Positions 29,417 to 37,773 of a DNA stretch of 64,000 nt are shown here, in pieces. The stretch is from the NCBI GenBank assembly GCA_020635535.1, contig JACJZP010000016.1:1-64000 (forward strand), written 5' to 3'. Each line of letters begins with the position of its first letter. Position 1 is the stretch's first letter. The DNA comes from Flavobacteriales bacterium (lineage in GTDB: Bacteria; Bacteroidota; Bacteroidia; UBA10329). The translations under genes were made by a program, and so were the position numbers. The notes beneath the pieces are model-generated. The model saw nothing but the letters and a program-made list of their open reading frames with translations, did not search any database and had not been told where the DNA came from.

Positions 29417-30508
29417 ATGGGAATAGGCAAAACCCGTAGGAAACAGAATCGCTTCCGAAGCTTACTGAAAGCTTCCATATTTTTCACCTACTTGGTTATT
29501 CTTGCCGGTGGCGTGGTTCGCATGACGGGTTCTGGAATGGGTTGTCCTGATTGGCCAATGTGTTTCGGTAGTGTAATACCACCAACAGACATTTCTCAAC
29601 TGCCAGACGGATACGAGGAACACTACATTGGCATACGTAAGGCGAAGAATGAGAAGCTGGCCAAGATGATCCGTCCGTTAGGACTGGAAGAACTGGCCGA
29701 CAAGATCAGTACCGACCCAAGTATTTATGAAGAGACCGAATTCGTTTGGCAGCGAACTTGGACCGAATACATTAACCGACTTGCAGGTGCCTCACTTGGA
29801 CTGGTGCTTCTGGCAGCTTTTCTTGCTTCTACGATCTATTGGAAGAAGCGGAAAAAGATTCCACTAATGGTTCTCGGAGTAATTGTGGTAACTGGTTTTC
29901 AGGGTTGGATGGGATCTGTTGTGGTCAGTACCAATCTGCTTCCGGGAGTGCTCACAGTCCATATGATCCTTGCCTTTGTTCTCATTGCAGGGTTGGTCTA
30001 CTTATATGTAAAGACAGCGCCTGGAGTTCGTGGTCTTACCACGTTTAACATCGATAATACCATGCGCTATGCACTTGGTGCACTCATTGTACTGACACTT
30101 ATTCAAGTCTTACTTGGTACGCAAGTAAGACAGCAGGTGGACTTGATCGCGAAAGAGATCAGTAACAGAAACCTCTGGATTGCCCAACTGAACTGGCTTT
30201 TCAAAATACACCGCTCTTTTGCTTGGGTCATTCTATTAGGTAACGGATGGCTATGCTACCAGATCTATAAGTATATGAGCCATTATTTTGCCGTATATCG
30301 CGCTGGGTTTTACCTCGCAATCTTCGTTTTCATTGCTACTGTATCCGGTATTGTGATGGGTTATTTTGGAGTTCCACGCTTGGCACAGCCCATTCACCTT
30401 CTGCTTTCGTGCCTCATCTTCGGAGCCCAAGTTTACTTGTACTTCGTTTTAGGAAGACGAACCCGAATCCAGACGAAGTCTATGACTTCCACTCCAGCGT
30501 TTCAATGA
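29417..30508 (+). CDS. ctaA: Heme A synthase, COX15/CtaA family
   Basis: 363 residues from the ATG at 29417; an upstream TTG at 29369 is less likely. It oxidises the C8 methyl of heme O to give heme A for cytochrome oxidase. The opening RMTGSGMGCPDWPMCFGSVIPP is diagnostic. About eight membrane helices carry His residues suited to bind heme (EYINRLAG region, LLPGVLTVHMILAF, KIHRSFAWVILLG, AQPIHLLLSCLIFG). Its 3' end overlaps the convergent gldD gene by 29 bases. Confidence 0.92.
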   Translation: MGIGKTRRKQNRFRSLLKASIFFTYLVILAGGVVRMTGSGMGCPDWPMCFGSVIPPTDISQLPDGYEEHYIGIRKAKNEKLAKMIRPLGLEELADKISTDPSIYEETEFVWQRTWTEYINRLAGASLGLVLLAAFLASTIYWKKRKKIPLMVLGVIVVTGFQGWMGSVVVSTNLLPGVLTVHMILAFVLIAGLVYLYVKTAPGVRGLTTFNIDNTMRYALGALIVLTLIQVLLGTQVRQQVDLIAKEISNRNLWIAQLNWLFKIHRSFAWVILLGNGWLCYQIYKYMSHYFAVYRAGFYLAIFVFIATVSGIVMGYFGVPRLAQPIHLLLSCLIFGAQVYLYFVLGRRTRIQTKSMTSTPAFQ

Positions 30509-31055
30509 TGTGAAGTATATCCTGCTCCAAGAAATCAATTACTGGAGCCAATGAATCGTTATTGGGAGTTACGTTGAAATAGAGCGCTGCACGAAGAAAA
30601 TGATCCGTGCTATCAGTTACATGAAACTGAACTGGTGAAGCAGCCCTACTACCCTCCACAAAGAATATTGTTCCAAACACCCGCGTGTCATCCTTGATAA
30701 TCACAGATTCCTCAATATTCGAAGCCTGGCTGATGTGCTTGTTGGTAAGCGTTCTGGAGTCCTCAAGAAACTCTGCCAAGTTTCCCTTCAATGGCTTGTA
30801 ACTGAAATGCAGCTTGGCCTTGAATTGAGGATATGAGACATCGAACCAACATGGTTCAGTCAAAGAACCCGGATTCTGAATGAATTGTGAGTAATCAGCA
30901 ATTTCAAACGAATACGGACAATCTGTCTCAATATTATGGTAGGTTTTTTCGGGAAGCGCTATGCGCATATAGCCCCGCGGTTTTGGTGTATAATCAGTAT
31001 TGCAAGCTGCAACTGACAGAAGCAGAGCAAAAAGGAATGGAGCACTAATCCTCAT
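30480..31055 (-). CDS. gldD: Gliding motility lipoprotein GldD
   Basis: 191 residues from the ATG at 31055. Lipoprotein signal: hydrophobic stretch then LLSVAACNTD with the lipid-bearing Cys at about residue 18. YTPKPRGYMRIALPEKTYHNIETDCPYSFE is the family hallmark. GldD is required for gliding and chitin use in Flavobacterium johnsoniae; its precise role is unresolved. Its start overlaps the end of gldE by 11 bases, the usual gldE-gldD order. Confidence 0.93.
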   Translation of the reverse strand: MRISAPFLFALLLSVAACNTDYTPKPRGYMRIALPEKTYHNIETDCPYSFEIADYSQFIQNPGSLTEPCWFDVSYPQFKAKLHFSYKPLKGNLAEFLEDSRTLTNKHISQASNIEESVIIKDDTRVFGTIFFVEGSRAASPVQFHVTDSTDHFLRAALYFNVTPNNDSLAPVIDFLEQDILHIIETLEWKS

Positions 31056-32424
31056 TGGTAGCCGACTCCTGTTCCACTTCATTGCGTGTTACTTTAACCC
31101 GTTTTATTCTGCGTTTGTCCACACTTTCAATGGTGAATTCAAACTCCTCAAACTTTACACGCTGATTCTTTGCCGGAATCTTGCCAGCCTGCTCCAGAAT
31201 GAACCCAGCTAACGTGTCCGACTCTCCTTTATTCTCTTCAAAACGGTCGCCATCTACCTTCATAATGCGGTAAAACTGCTTGAGATTTGTTTTTCCTTCA
31301 AAGACAAAATTGTCATTGTCGAGCTTGGAATAGATCACTTCATCATCGTCAAACTCATCAGAAATGTCACCCACAATTTCCTCAAGAATATCCTCGAGCG
31401 TAACCAGACCTTCACATCCGCCATACTCATCAACCACCATGGCCATATGCACTTTCTTATGACGGAATTCCTCCAATAGGTCATCGATCATCTTGCTTTC
31501 AGGCACAAAGAATGGGTCACGCATCAGTCTTCTCCAGTCGAAGTCATCCTGTTCATCCATATGGGGCAACAGATCCTTAACGTGAATCACGCCAACCACT
31601 TTATCCAATGTGCCTTCGTAGATAGGAACACGCGAGTAGCCAGACTCCAAGATGGTGGATAGTACCTCATGGTAATTGCTCGACACATCTATAGCTTCAA
31701 CATCGGGGCGAGGTTTCATGATCTGCTTCACATCCGTACTACCGAACTTCACGATTCCTTCAAGGATCTTACGGTCTTCCTTGTCCTTGGTGGTTTCGGC
31801 CGAGGTCAGTTCCAAAGCATGGCTCAATTCATCTACCGAAATACCGTTGTTGTTTCGCTCTGCGAACTTGTCTACTACCGCGGTCATTTTTATCAGTGGA
31901 ACACTCAAAAATGAGAACAGTACAGATAGGTAATACAGCGGGTAAGACATGAATGAGGAAAATGCCACCGCATATTGGTTGGCATAAACCTTCGGAATGA
32001 TCTCCCCGAACAGTAAGACAATAAGCGTGATTCCGAAAACCTCAATGATGCGCCCTACCGGAACCAGACCACCCAACAGGTAATTCAAACTTTCTTCAGG
32101 AACATTATTAGCCACCAGAAAAGTGGAAAGAATTACAATTCCAACATTGATGAAGTTATTGGCAACAAGTATGGTTGCCAGAAGCTTTTTTGGCCGATGT
32201 AAAAGTGTTACTACCTGCTGTTGGATACGGATCGGTGAGCTTTCCATCTCCTCGATCTGTGTTCTCGAAAGAGAGAAGAATGCTACCTCCGCTCCAGAAA
32301 TAAGTGCCGAACAGGCCAACAGCAACACGAGCACAGCCACACCGAGCAACAACCCAAGCGGTTGCATATCAGCGAGTAGAATCGCGTTCAGTAAATGTAA
32401 CAGGGGTTCCGGGGGGTCTTCCAA
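31045..32424 (-). CDS. gldE: Gliding motility-associated protein GldE (CNNM/CBS family)
   Basis: 459 residues using TTG 32424 (MEDPPEPLLHLLNAIL), which keeps a start similar to other GldE proteins; an ATG at 32367 is the alternative. It has an N-terminal CNNM/DUF21 membrane domain (ACSALISGAEVAFFSLSRTQIEEME), two CBS domains at about 220-345 (IMKPRPDVEAIDVSSNYHEV, VDEYGGCEGLVTLEDILEEIVG) and a CorC/HlyC-type C-terminal domain. It works with or stabilises GldD in known systems; ion transport is suggested by family only. Confidence 0.92.
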   Translation of the reverse strand: MEDPPEPLLHLLNAILLADMQPLGLLLGVAVLVLLLACSALISGAEVAFFSLSRTQIEEMESSPIRIQQQVVTLLHRPKKLLATILVANNFINVGIVILSTFLVANNVPEESLNYLLGGLVPVGRIIEVFGITLIVLLFGEIIPKVYANQYAVAFSSFMSYPLYYLSVLFSFLSVPLIKMTAVVDKFAERNNNGISVDELSHALELTSAETTKDKEDRKILEGIVKFGSTDVKQIMKPRPDVEAIDVSSNYHEVLSTILESGYSRVPIYEGTLDKVVGVIHVKDLLPHMDEQDDFDWRRLMRDPFFVPESKMIDDLLEEFRHKKVHMAMVVDEYGGCEGLVTLEDILEEIVGDISDEFDDDEVIYSKLDNDNFVFEGKTNLKQFYRIMKVDGDRFEENKGESDTLAGFILEQAGKIPAKNQRVKFEEFEFTIESVDKRRIKRVKVTRNEVEQESATNED

Positions 32425-32459
32425 CTCAGAACAGGTTCGTTAAACTCCGATAGATCAAA

Positions 32460-32909
32460 CTAGAAAGGTAGATCATCATCAATGTCATCCAATGAACTTG
32501 CCTGTGGCTCATTCACCTGATTGGGAGCAACCGAAGAGCCTCCGCCAGAGGAGTTTCCGCCAGAGGAGTTTCCACCTCCAGCACCACCAAGCATGGTCAT
32601 TTCATCAGCAACTATATCTGTTGAATAACGGTCGTTACCATCCTTATCGGTCCACTTCCTGGTCTTGATCTTTCCTTCAATGTAAACCTGATCTCCTTTC
32701 TTCAAGTACTTCTCCGTTACATCTGCCAAACCCCTCCAAAGCACAACGTTGTGCCATTCAGTAGACTCCTGCTGCTGACCATTTCGGTCCTTATACCTCT
32801 CCGATGTGGCCAATCGGATACTCGAAACCTTTGTTCCACTCTCTAGTGTTCTTACCTCAGGGTCAGCGCCCAAACGGCCTACTAAAATCACCTTGTTTAC
32901 TCCAGACAT
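32460..32909 (-). CDS. ssb: Single-stranded DNA-binding protein
   Basis: 149 residues from the ATG at 32909 (MSGVNKVILVGRLGADPEVR). The OB fold spans about 1-110 (WHNVVLWRGLADVTEKYLKKGDQVYIEGKI). A Gly/Ser-rich linker contains two exact GGNSSGG units. The acidic tip DDIDDDLPF is the partner-binding tail that recruits RecQ, RecO and polymerase factors. It lies between mutY and gldE as in F. johnsoniae. Confidence 0.95.
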   Translation of the reverse strand: MSGVNKVILVGRLGADPEVRTLESGTKVSSIRLATSERYKDRNGQQQESTEWHNVVLWRGLADVTEKYLKKGDQVYIEGKIKTRKWTDKDGNDRYSTDIVADEMTMLGGAGGGNSSGGNSSGGGSSVAPNQVNEPQASSLDDIDDDLPF

Positions 32910-32935
32910 GTTTTTAATTTTTTGTGTTCCTCCTA

Positions 32936-34006
32936 TCAAAGATTAGAAACTTCTTCATTAATAACAAAGAATGATTTCTCGAGGTACCTATTCAACAATC
33001 TCGGAAGTGCGAATTTACTAAGATCGTTTACGTTAACCCATGTATAATTTCCTTCCGGTCTTGTTGAACCTGATAGAACTAAAAACTGACCCAATATTCG
33101 CTGATGCGACAGGATGTGCTTATACTCTTCTGAAATGGATAGCAGTTGGTTATTGGAAACCAATTTATCGATCAGATCCTGCTCGCTCAACCTGCAATCC
33201 GATTCAAAAAGCGGAAATTCGTAAAGCCCGTGCCAAATATCTCCATCTCCCCTGCGCTTTAAAGGTACTTGGCCATCAACCAAATGAATTGTATAATAGA
33301 AAAAACGCTCCCTAACCTTGGTCTTTTTAGTGCGCACCGGCAATGCAGACTGAAGACCCAACCTATAAGCAGCACACGCCACTGATAACGGACAAACTTT
33401 ACAACTTGGTTGTTTCGGAGTGCAGACCGTGGCACCCAATTCCATCATGGCCTGATTGTGGTCACCCGCACGTTCTTCCGTGACAATTTCATTTGCCAAC
33501 CTCGATATTTCATTCTTGGTACTGGTATCGTCAATAGATGCGCTAATTCCATAGAATCGGGCAAGCACGCGATAAACATTACCATCAACAGCAGCGGCAG
33601 CAAGGTTGAAGGCAATTGAACCGATGGCTGCAGCGGTATACGGACCAATACCCTTCAAAGCCAGCAGACCTTCATGTGTGCTCGGGAATTTTCCATCCAA
33701 CTCAACGGCAACAAACTTGGCCGTGGCGTGCAGGTTTCTTGCCCTGGAATAATAACCCAGTCCTTCCCAAAGCTTGAGCACCTCATCTTCAGTGGCATTG
33801 GCCAGATCATGAACCGTTGGGAAAACAGCCACAAACCGTTCGTAATAAGGCATGCCTTGGTCTACACGTGTCTGTTGGAGAATTATCTCAGAAAGCCAAA
33901 TGCAATAAGGGTCTTTCGTCTCACGCCACGGAAGGTCACGTTTGGCGCCATCATACCACGACATTAAGGCCTTGTTAGGGAACGAGTTCTCTGTTTGTGC
34001 TTTCAA
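32936..34006 (-). CDS. mutY: A/G-specific adenine glycosylase
   Basis: 356 residues from TTG 34006; ATG 33964 (MSWYDGAKRDLPWR) would be unusually short at the N-terminus. It removes adenine mispaired with 8-oxoguanine. Seen: KRDLPWRETKDPYCIWLSEIILQQTRV with the catalytic Glu region, helix-hairpin-helix LKGIGPYTAAAIGSIAF, catalytic Asp in AAVDGNVYRVLAR, the 4Fe-4S motif C-x6-C-x2-C-x5-C in CTPKQPSCKVCPLSVAC, and a C-terminal NUDIX-like domain recognising 8-oxoG. A divergent HU gene lies about 100 bases away. Confidence 0.94.
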   Translation of the reverse strand: MKAQTENSFPNKALMSWYDGAKRDLPWRETKDPYCIWLSEIILQQTRVDQGMPYYERFVAVFPTVHDLANATEDEVLKLWEGLGYYSRARNLHATAKFVAVELDGKFPSTHEGLLALKGIGPYTAAAIGSIAFNLAAAAVDGNVYRVLARFYGISASIDDTSTKNEISRLANEIVTEERAGDHNQAMMELGATVCTPKQPSCKVCPLSVACAAYRLGLQSALPVRTKKTKVRERFFYYTIHLVDGQVPLKRRGDGDIWHGLYEFPLFESDCRLSEQDLIDKLVSNNQLLSISEEYKHILSHQRILGQFLVLSGSTRPEGNYTWVNVNDLSKFALPRLLNRYLEKSFFVINEEVSNL

Positions 34007-34051
34007 GTTGTCAAAATTAATCAGCTACCAACCACAATTAAAATATTCAAT

Positions 34052-34059
34052 TACCTTTG
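34052..34059 (+). promoter_or_regulatory. Likely -7 box of the HU gene promoter
   Basis: TACCTTTG matches TAnnTTTG exactly, 45 bases upstream of the HU start codon in an AT-rich divergent region. No clear -33 TTG is seen. Confidence 0.45.
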
Positions 34060-34104
34060 CCCGCCCTTTAAACGAAGCACTAACGAGCTCAAAATCAACC
34101 ACTA

Positions 34105-34389
34105 ATGACAAAAGCTGACATCGTTAACGAGATCTCTGAAAAGACTGGAATTGAAAAATTGCAAGTACAACATACTGTTGAGGCATTCATGACCTCAGTA
34201 AAAAGTTCGCTTGCCAAAGGAAACAACGTTTATCTAAGAGGGTTCGGAAGTTTTATCGTAAAGAAACGTGCGCAGAAAACTGGCCGGATCATCTCCAAGA
34301 ACACCACTATTGTTATCCCAGAGCATCACGTTCCTGCATTCAAGCCAGCTAAAACCTTCATCAGTAAGGTGAAAAAGAGCGTTAAGTAA
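34105..34389 (+). CDS. HU/IHF-family DNA-binding protein
   Basis: 94 residues from an ATG. MTKADIVNEISEKTGIEKLQVQHTVEAFM is the HU dimerisation part and VYLRGFGSFIVKKRAQKTGR the start of the beta arm. The arm carries VIPEHHVPAFKPAKTF, with the conserved Pro that intercalates into bent DNA. It is a nucleoid-associated protein. A TPR protein gene starts with no gap after its stop codon, so the two are probably cotranscribed. Confidence 0.93.
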   Translation: MTKADIVNEISEKTGIEKLQVQHTVEAFMTSVKSSLAKGNNVYLRGFGSFIVKKRAQKTGRIISKNTTIVIPEHHVPAFKPAKTFISKVKKSVK

Positions 34390-35208
34390 TTGAAATTACC
34401 TCAGGTCATATTGGTATTGCTCGCACTCGGTGTCGGTGCCATTCTGTACTTCACACCCATTGCTCCCATAGCGGAGAAACAAGTGGAAGTAGAAGAAACT
34501 GGTGCATCCAAGGTTGAATACAGCATTGTGGATGATGTGACCGAGATCAAGAATAATCTTGACAGTGCAACTTTGGCGCAGATCGCGGCATGGGAAACGG
34601 CTGGTGCCGTTGACAGCCTGATAGCCTTCTTTGACATGCTCCGCCAACCGGTTGGTGCTTCTTACCACGCATTGAAACGCGCTGAAAAAACCAACGATGT
34701 TGACCATTGGACTGAAGCAGGAGAACGCTTCCTGCTGAATGCCAAATACATGGGCGACAATGACCGCAAAAAGAGCTGGTATCAGGAAGCGAGAAAAGCC
34801 TTTGAGAAGGCGGTGGAACTGGATCCAACAGACCTTGATGTCAAAGTAGACCTTGGAGTTTGCATGATAGAAAGTGCACAGATAATGGGAACCCCTCCCA
34901 TGGAAGGCATTGGCATATTGAAAAGCGTGGAGCAGCAAGACCCGAACAACATCAAGGCGTTGATCAACTTGGGTTACTTCTCTATCAGATCCGGTCAGTT
35001 CGATAAGGCACAGGAACGATTTGACCAAGTGCTTAAGATCGACCCGAAATACGCTGATGCCTATCTGTATCTGGCAGATCTGCACGAGCGAGAAAAGAAA
35101 TTTGATGAGGCTGTTAAAGACCTTGAGAATTACAAGTCTCTTGTTGATGATCCGAAGCGGATCCAGGAAGTAGACAACTACATACAAGAATTGAGTAAAA
35201 ACATTTAA
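34390..35208 (+). CDS. Membrane-anchored TPR protein
   Basis: 272 residues starting at TTG 34390, the base after the HU stop. A single N-terminal hydrophobic segment (LPQVILVLLALGVGAILYFTPIAPI) suggests an inner-membrane anchor with a periplasmic or cytoplasmic TPR body. Three TPR-like repeats lie at about 130-260 (YQEARKAFEKAVELDPTDLDVKVDLGV, KALINLGYFSIRSGQFDKAQERF, ADAYLYLADLHEREKKFDEAVKDL). Similar proteins sit between HU and the RNase G gene in other Bacteroidota as far as I recall; the function is unknown. Confidence 0.8.
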   Translation: MKLPQVILVLLALGVGAILYFTPIAPIAEKQVEVEETGASKVEYSIVDDVTEIKNNLDSATLAQIAAWETAGAVDSLIAFFDMLRQPVGASYHALKRAEKTNDVDHWTEAGERFLLNAKYMGDNDRKKSWYQEARKAFEKAVELDPTDLDVKVDLGVCMIESAQIMGTPPMEGIGILKSVEQQDPNNIKALINLGYFSIRSGQFDKAQERFDQVLKIDPKYADAYLYLADLHEREKKFDEAVKDLENYKSLVDDPKRIQEVDNYIQELSKNI

Positions 35209-35219
35209 AACGTAAGGAT

Positions 35220-35312
35220 ATGCCAAGCGGAAAAAAGAGAAAAAGACATAAGATGGCGACTCACAAGCGTAAGAAGCGTTTGAGAAAGAATCGTCACAAG
35301 AAGAAGAAGTAA
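35220..35312 (+). CDS. Very basic 30-residue protein, probably ribosome-associated
   Basis: ATG at 35220, stop at 35310-35312, 11 bases after the TPR gene. Of 30 residues about 21 are Lys, Arg or His, with no acidic residue; it opens MPSGKKRKRHKMATHKRKKR. Such composition is typical of tiny ribosomal proteins buried in rRNA. I recall a near-identical small protein in many Bacteroidota and a protein named bL38 found in the Flavobacterium johnsoniae ribosome structure; whether this is that protein I cannot confirm here. It is too short for many gene finders. Low-complexity chance coding is possible but unlikely given the clean start, spacing and stop. Confidence 0.7.
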   Translation: MPSGKKRKRHKMATHKRKKRLRKNRHKKKK

Positions 35313-35369
35313 TCAGCCTTTGAGATAAGGTTCACAGGCCGCCTCTCGCGGCATTACATCAGGATTTTT

Positions 35370-35394
35370 GGACAGGGCCTTTTGGCCCTTGTCC
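35370..35394 (+). promoter_or_regulatory. Stable RNA hairpin in the leader of rng
   Basis: GGACAGGGCC (35370-35379) pairs with GGCCCTTGTCC (35384-35394) around a TTTT loop, a 10-bp stem with one bulged base. A smaller stem GCCGC/GCGGC lies at 35338-35352. No T-run follows on either strand, so a simple terminator is unlikely. It sits 41 bases before the GTG of rng and could be a processing or autoregulatory site for the RNase. Confidence 0.45.
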
Positions 35395-35435
35395 TGTTGT
35401 ACGCTAAGCGGTAGGCGGATTAAAAACTGCTATCC

Positions 35436-36998
35436 GTGAATTACGACCTGGTAATCTCATCGCAACCCTCTAAGGTTGATATTGCCCTTCTTAAGGACAA
35501 GAAACTTGTTGAGCTTCATGAAGAAACTGGAAACAGCGCGTTCCAGGTAGGAGACCTATACCTTGGCCGCATCCGTAAAGTGATGCCTGGTCTGAATGCC
35601 GCATTTGTTGATGTCGGCTACGAGAAAGATGGATTTCTGCACTATTTAGACTTAGGGCCAAGGGTACGTACTTTGATGAAATTCATTGAACTGACCCGAA
35701 CCGGCAAGCTCAAATCTACCATGCTCGACCGTTTTCGGCCAGAAGCCGAAATTGAAAAGACCGGGAAGATCAATGAAGTGCTTTCGCAAGGAAAAGACAT
35801 TCTTGTTCAAGTAGCCAAGGAGCCCATTTCAACCAAAGGACCGCGACTCACAACCGAACTTTCCTTTGCTGGAAAGTATATGGTTCTCGTGCCGTTTTCC
35901 GACAAGGTTTCCATCTCTCAGAAGATCAAGACCAACGAGGAGAAAAAACGGCTAAAGGACATTTTCAAAGACCTTAAGCCCAAAGGTTTCGGGCTCATTG
36001 TACGAACTGCAGCGCAGAATAAAAAAGTTCAAGATCTGGAGAACGACCTCAACGAACTCGTTGACCGTTGGGTTAAGATGATTGAAAAGGCCAAGGACGC
36101 CAAACCACCTACACGGGTAATGGGCGAACTGAGCCGAAGCTCCTCAATGCTGCGCGACATGCTCAGTTCAGAGTTTGACAATATCTATGTAGATAATGCC
36201 GAAGTGCATGCCCAGATCAGCAAATATCTGGGTAACGCACCTGAAAAGCTGAAGAAACTCAAGCATTACAAAGGCAATCAGCCGTTGTTCGAGCATCTGG
36301 GTCTCAACAAGCAGATCAAGGCACTTTTCGGAAAGCACGTAACCATCAAAAATGGGTCTTACTTGGTAATTGAGCATACAGAGGCACTTCATGTAATTGA
36401 CGTGAACTCAGGACCAAGAACCAATGCAGATAACGACCAAGAGACCAACGCTCTGGACTGCAATCTGGAAGCGGCCAAAGAGGTTGCGCGCCAGCTACGT
36501 TTGCGCGATATGGGCGGCATCATCGTGGTCGATTTTATCGACATGCACAAGTCCGACAACCGTAAGGCACTACATCAACTGTTGAAGGACGAAATGAAGG
36601 ACGACCGTGCAAAGCACAACGTTCTACCTCCTTCCAAGTTCGGGTTGGTGCAGATTACACGGCAACGGGTGCGTCCAGAAATGGACATCAAAACCAAGGA
36701 GAAATGTCCGAGTTGCGGTGGTAGTGGCGAGATAGAGGCATCCGTACTTTTCGATACAGAGATTGAGAACAGCGTCAGTTTTGTGATGAACGAGCAGAAT
36801 GAGAAAAAGATCACCGTCAAGGTTCATCCATACATCGCGGCTTATCTCACCCAGGGTAAATGGCCATGGTCCAGATCGGTGGTAAAACAATGGGCCAAGA
36901 AAAACAACGGTAGTATTGAGGTGGAATCCTCCACCAACTATGCTTTCATGGAATACCATATATACAACAGTCGTGGCGAGGAAATTCGACTTAGCTGA
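35436..36998 (+). CDS. rng: Ribonuclease E/G family protein
   Basis: 520 residues from GTG 35436 (MNYDLVISSQPSKVDIALLKDKKLVELHEE). An S1 RNA-binding domain lies at about 38-125 (GDLYLGRIRKVMPGLNAAFVDVGYEKDGFLH). The RNase E/G catalytic core has VIEHTEALHVIDVNSGP and GGIIVVDFIDM with the metal-binding Asp residues, followed by the Zn-link CPSCGGSGE. It lacks the long scaffold tail of RNase E. It processes rRNA and decays mRNA. The trmB frame begins inside its 3' end. Confidence 0.93.
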   Translation: MNYDLVISSQPSKVDIALLKDKKLVELHEETGNSAFQVGDLYLGRIRKVMPGLNAAFVDVGYEKDGFLHYLDLGPRVRTLMKFIELTRTGKLKSTMLDRFRPEAEIEKTGKINEVLSQGKDILVQVAKEPISTKGPRLTTELSFAGKYMVLVPFSDKVSISQKIKTNEEKKRLKDIFKDLKPKGFGLIVRTAAQNKKVQDLENDLNELVDRWVKMIEKAKDAKPPTRVMGELSRSSSMLRDMLSSEFDNIYVDNAEVHAQISKYLGNAPEKLKKLKHYKGNQPLFEHLGLNKQIKALFGKHVTIKNGSYLVIEHTEALHVIDVNSGPRTNADNDQETNALDCNLEAAKEVARQLRLRDMGGIIVVDFIDMHKSDNRKALHQLLKDEMKDDRAKHNVLPPSKFGLVQITRQRVRPEMDIKTKEKCPSCGGSGEIEASVLFDTEIENSVSFVMNEQNEKKITVKVHPYIAAYLTQGKWPWSRSVVKQWAKKNNGSIEVESSTNYAFMEYHIYNSRGEEIRLS

Positions 36999-37686
36999 GC
37001 CCAACCTTACAAAAAAGTTGGCGCGTTTTGCAGACGTGGCCAAGTTTAAGAACTGCGTAGAAGTTCCTAATGCTTACGAGGTTGCAGATTTTCCACTGAA
37101 GGGAAGATGGGCATCAGACAAGTTCAAAAATCAGAACCCGATAACATTGGAGTTGGCCTGCGGTAAAGGAGAGTACTCTCTTGGGCAGGCCCAAATGTAT
37201 CCTGACAGGAATTTCATTGGTCTCGACATCAAAGGAAACCGCCTTTGGAAAGGTGCCAAAGAAGCTCAGGAAAAAGGGCTGAACAACGTAGTCTATCTAC
37301 GCACGCGCATCGACCATATCACAAATCTTTTCGGAGAAAAAGAAGTGGATGAGATTTGGATCATTTTCCCAGACCCTCAACCAGAAAAAGCCAGAAAACG
37401 ACTCACTTCTCCCCTTTTCATTGACAGATATCGTCAAATACTGAAAGATGGAGGCATCATACAACTCAAAACCGACAATTTCCCATTGTTCGAGTACACA
37501 CAGGATGTAATAGCTGAACTTGGACTGAAAACCCTCTGCGAATCAACAGATGTGTATGCTGACCTTGAAAAAGGCGAGAACAGATTCTTATGCAATAGGG
37601 AACCAGAGCTCCGTATTCAGACCTACTATGAGGGCCTTTGGCTGGAAGAAGGCCGCAAGATCAACTATATAGCCTTTACCCTTTAG
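36973..37686 (+). CDS. trmB: tRNA (guanine-N7-)-methyltransferase
   Basis: 237 residues if the GTG at 36973 (VARKFDLAEPNLTKKLARF) is used; the open frame extends to 36916, but that part lies inside rng and has no family similarity. It methylates G46 of tRNA using S-adenosylmethionine. Seen: ITLELACGKGEYSLGQAQ (SAM motif I), FIGLDIKGNRLWKGAKEAQ, DEIWIIFPDPQPEKARKRLTSPLFIDRY (the diagnostic PDP segment) and LKTDNFPLFEYT. The overlap with rng is 26 bases or more, implying translational coupling. Confidence 0.93.
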   Translation: MARKFDLAEPNLTKKLARFADVAKFKNCVEVPNAYEVADFPLKGRWASDKFKNQNPITLELACGKGEYSLGQAQMYPDRNFIGLDIKGNRLWKGAKEAQEKGLNNVVYLRTRIDHITNLFGEKEVDEIWIIFPDPQPEKARKRLTSPLFIDRYRQILKDGGIIQLKTDNFPLFEYTQDVIAELGLKTLCESTDVYADLEKGENRFLCNREPELRIQTYYEGLWLEEGRKINYIAFTL

Positions 37687-37687
37687 T

Positions 37688-37773
37688 TTTTGTCATTCCG
37701 AGTAAGGAACGAACCGAGGAATCTATTTCAACCATTTAGATATCTCCACCTCGCAAAACTCCGCTCTACATGA
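37688..37773. repeat. Dispersed-type intergenic repeat, GTCATTCCGAG family
   Basis: The segment opens TTGTCATTCCGAG and closes with CTACATGACG, with internal short complementary pieces (GAGGAATCTATTTCAA, GATATCTCCACCTCGC). The short ends are complementary (GTCAT/ATGAC). Elements of this look are common between genes in Bacteroidota. Its right end overlaps the nominal ATG of the next gene. Confidence 0.5.

Noticed and set aside
32540..32580. Repeat array (GGNSSGG) as a mobile or CRISPR-like repeat
   Set aside because: It is the coding Gly/Ser linker of ssb, in frame and usual for this protein.
35370..35394. Intrinsic terminator before rng
   Set aside because: The stem is good but no T-run follows on either strand.
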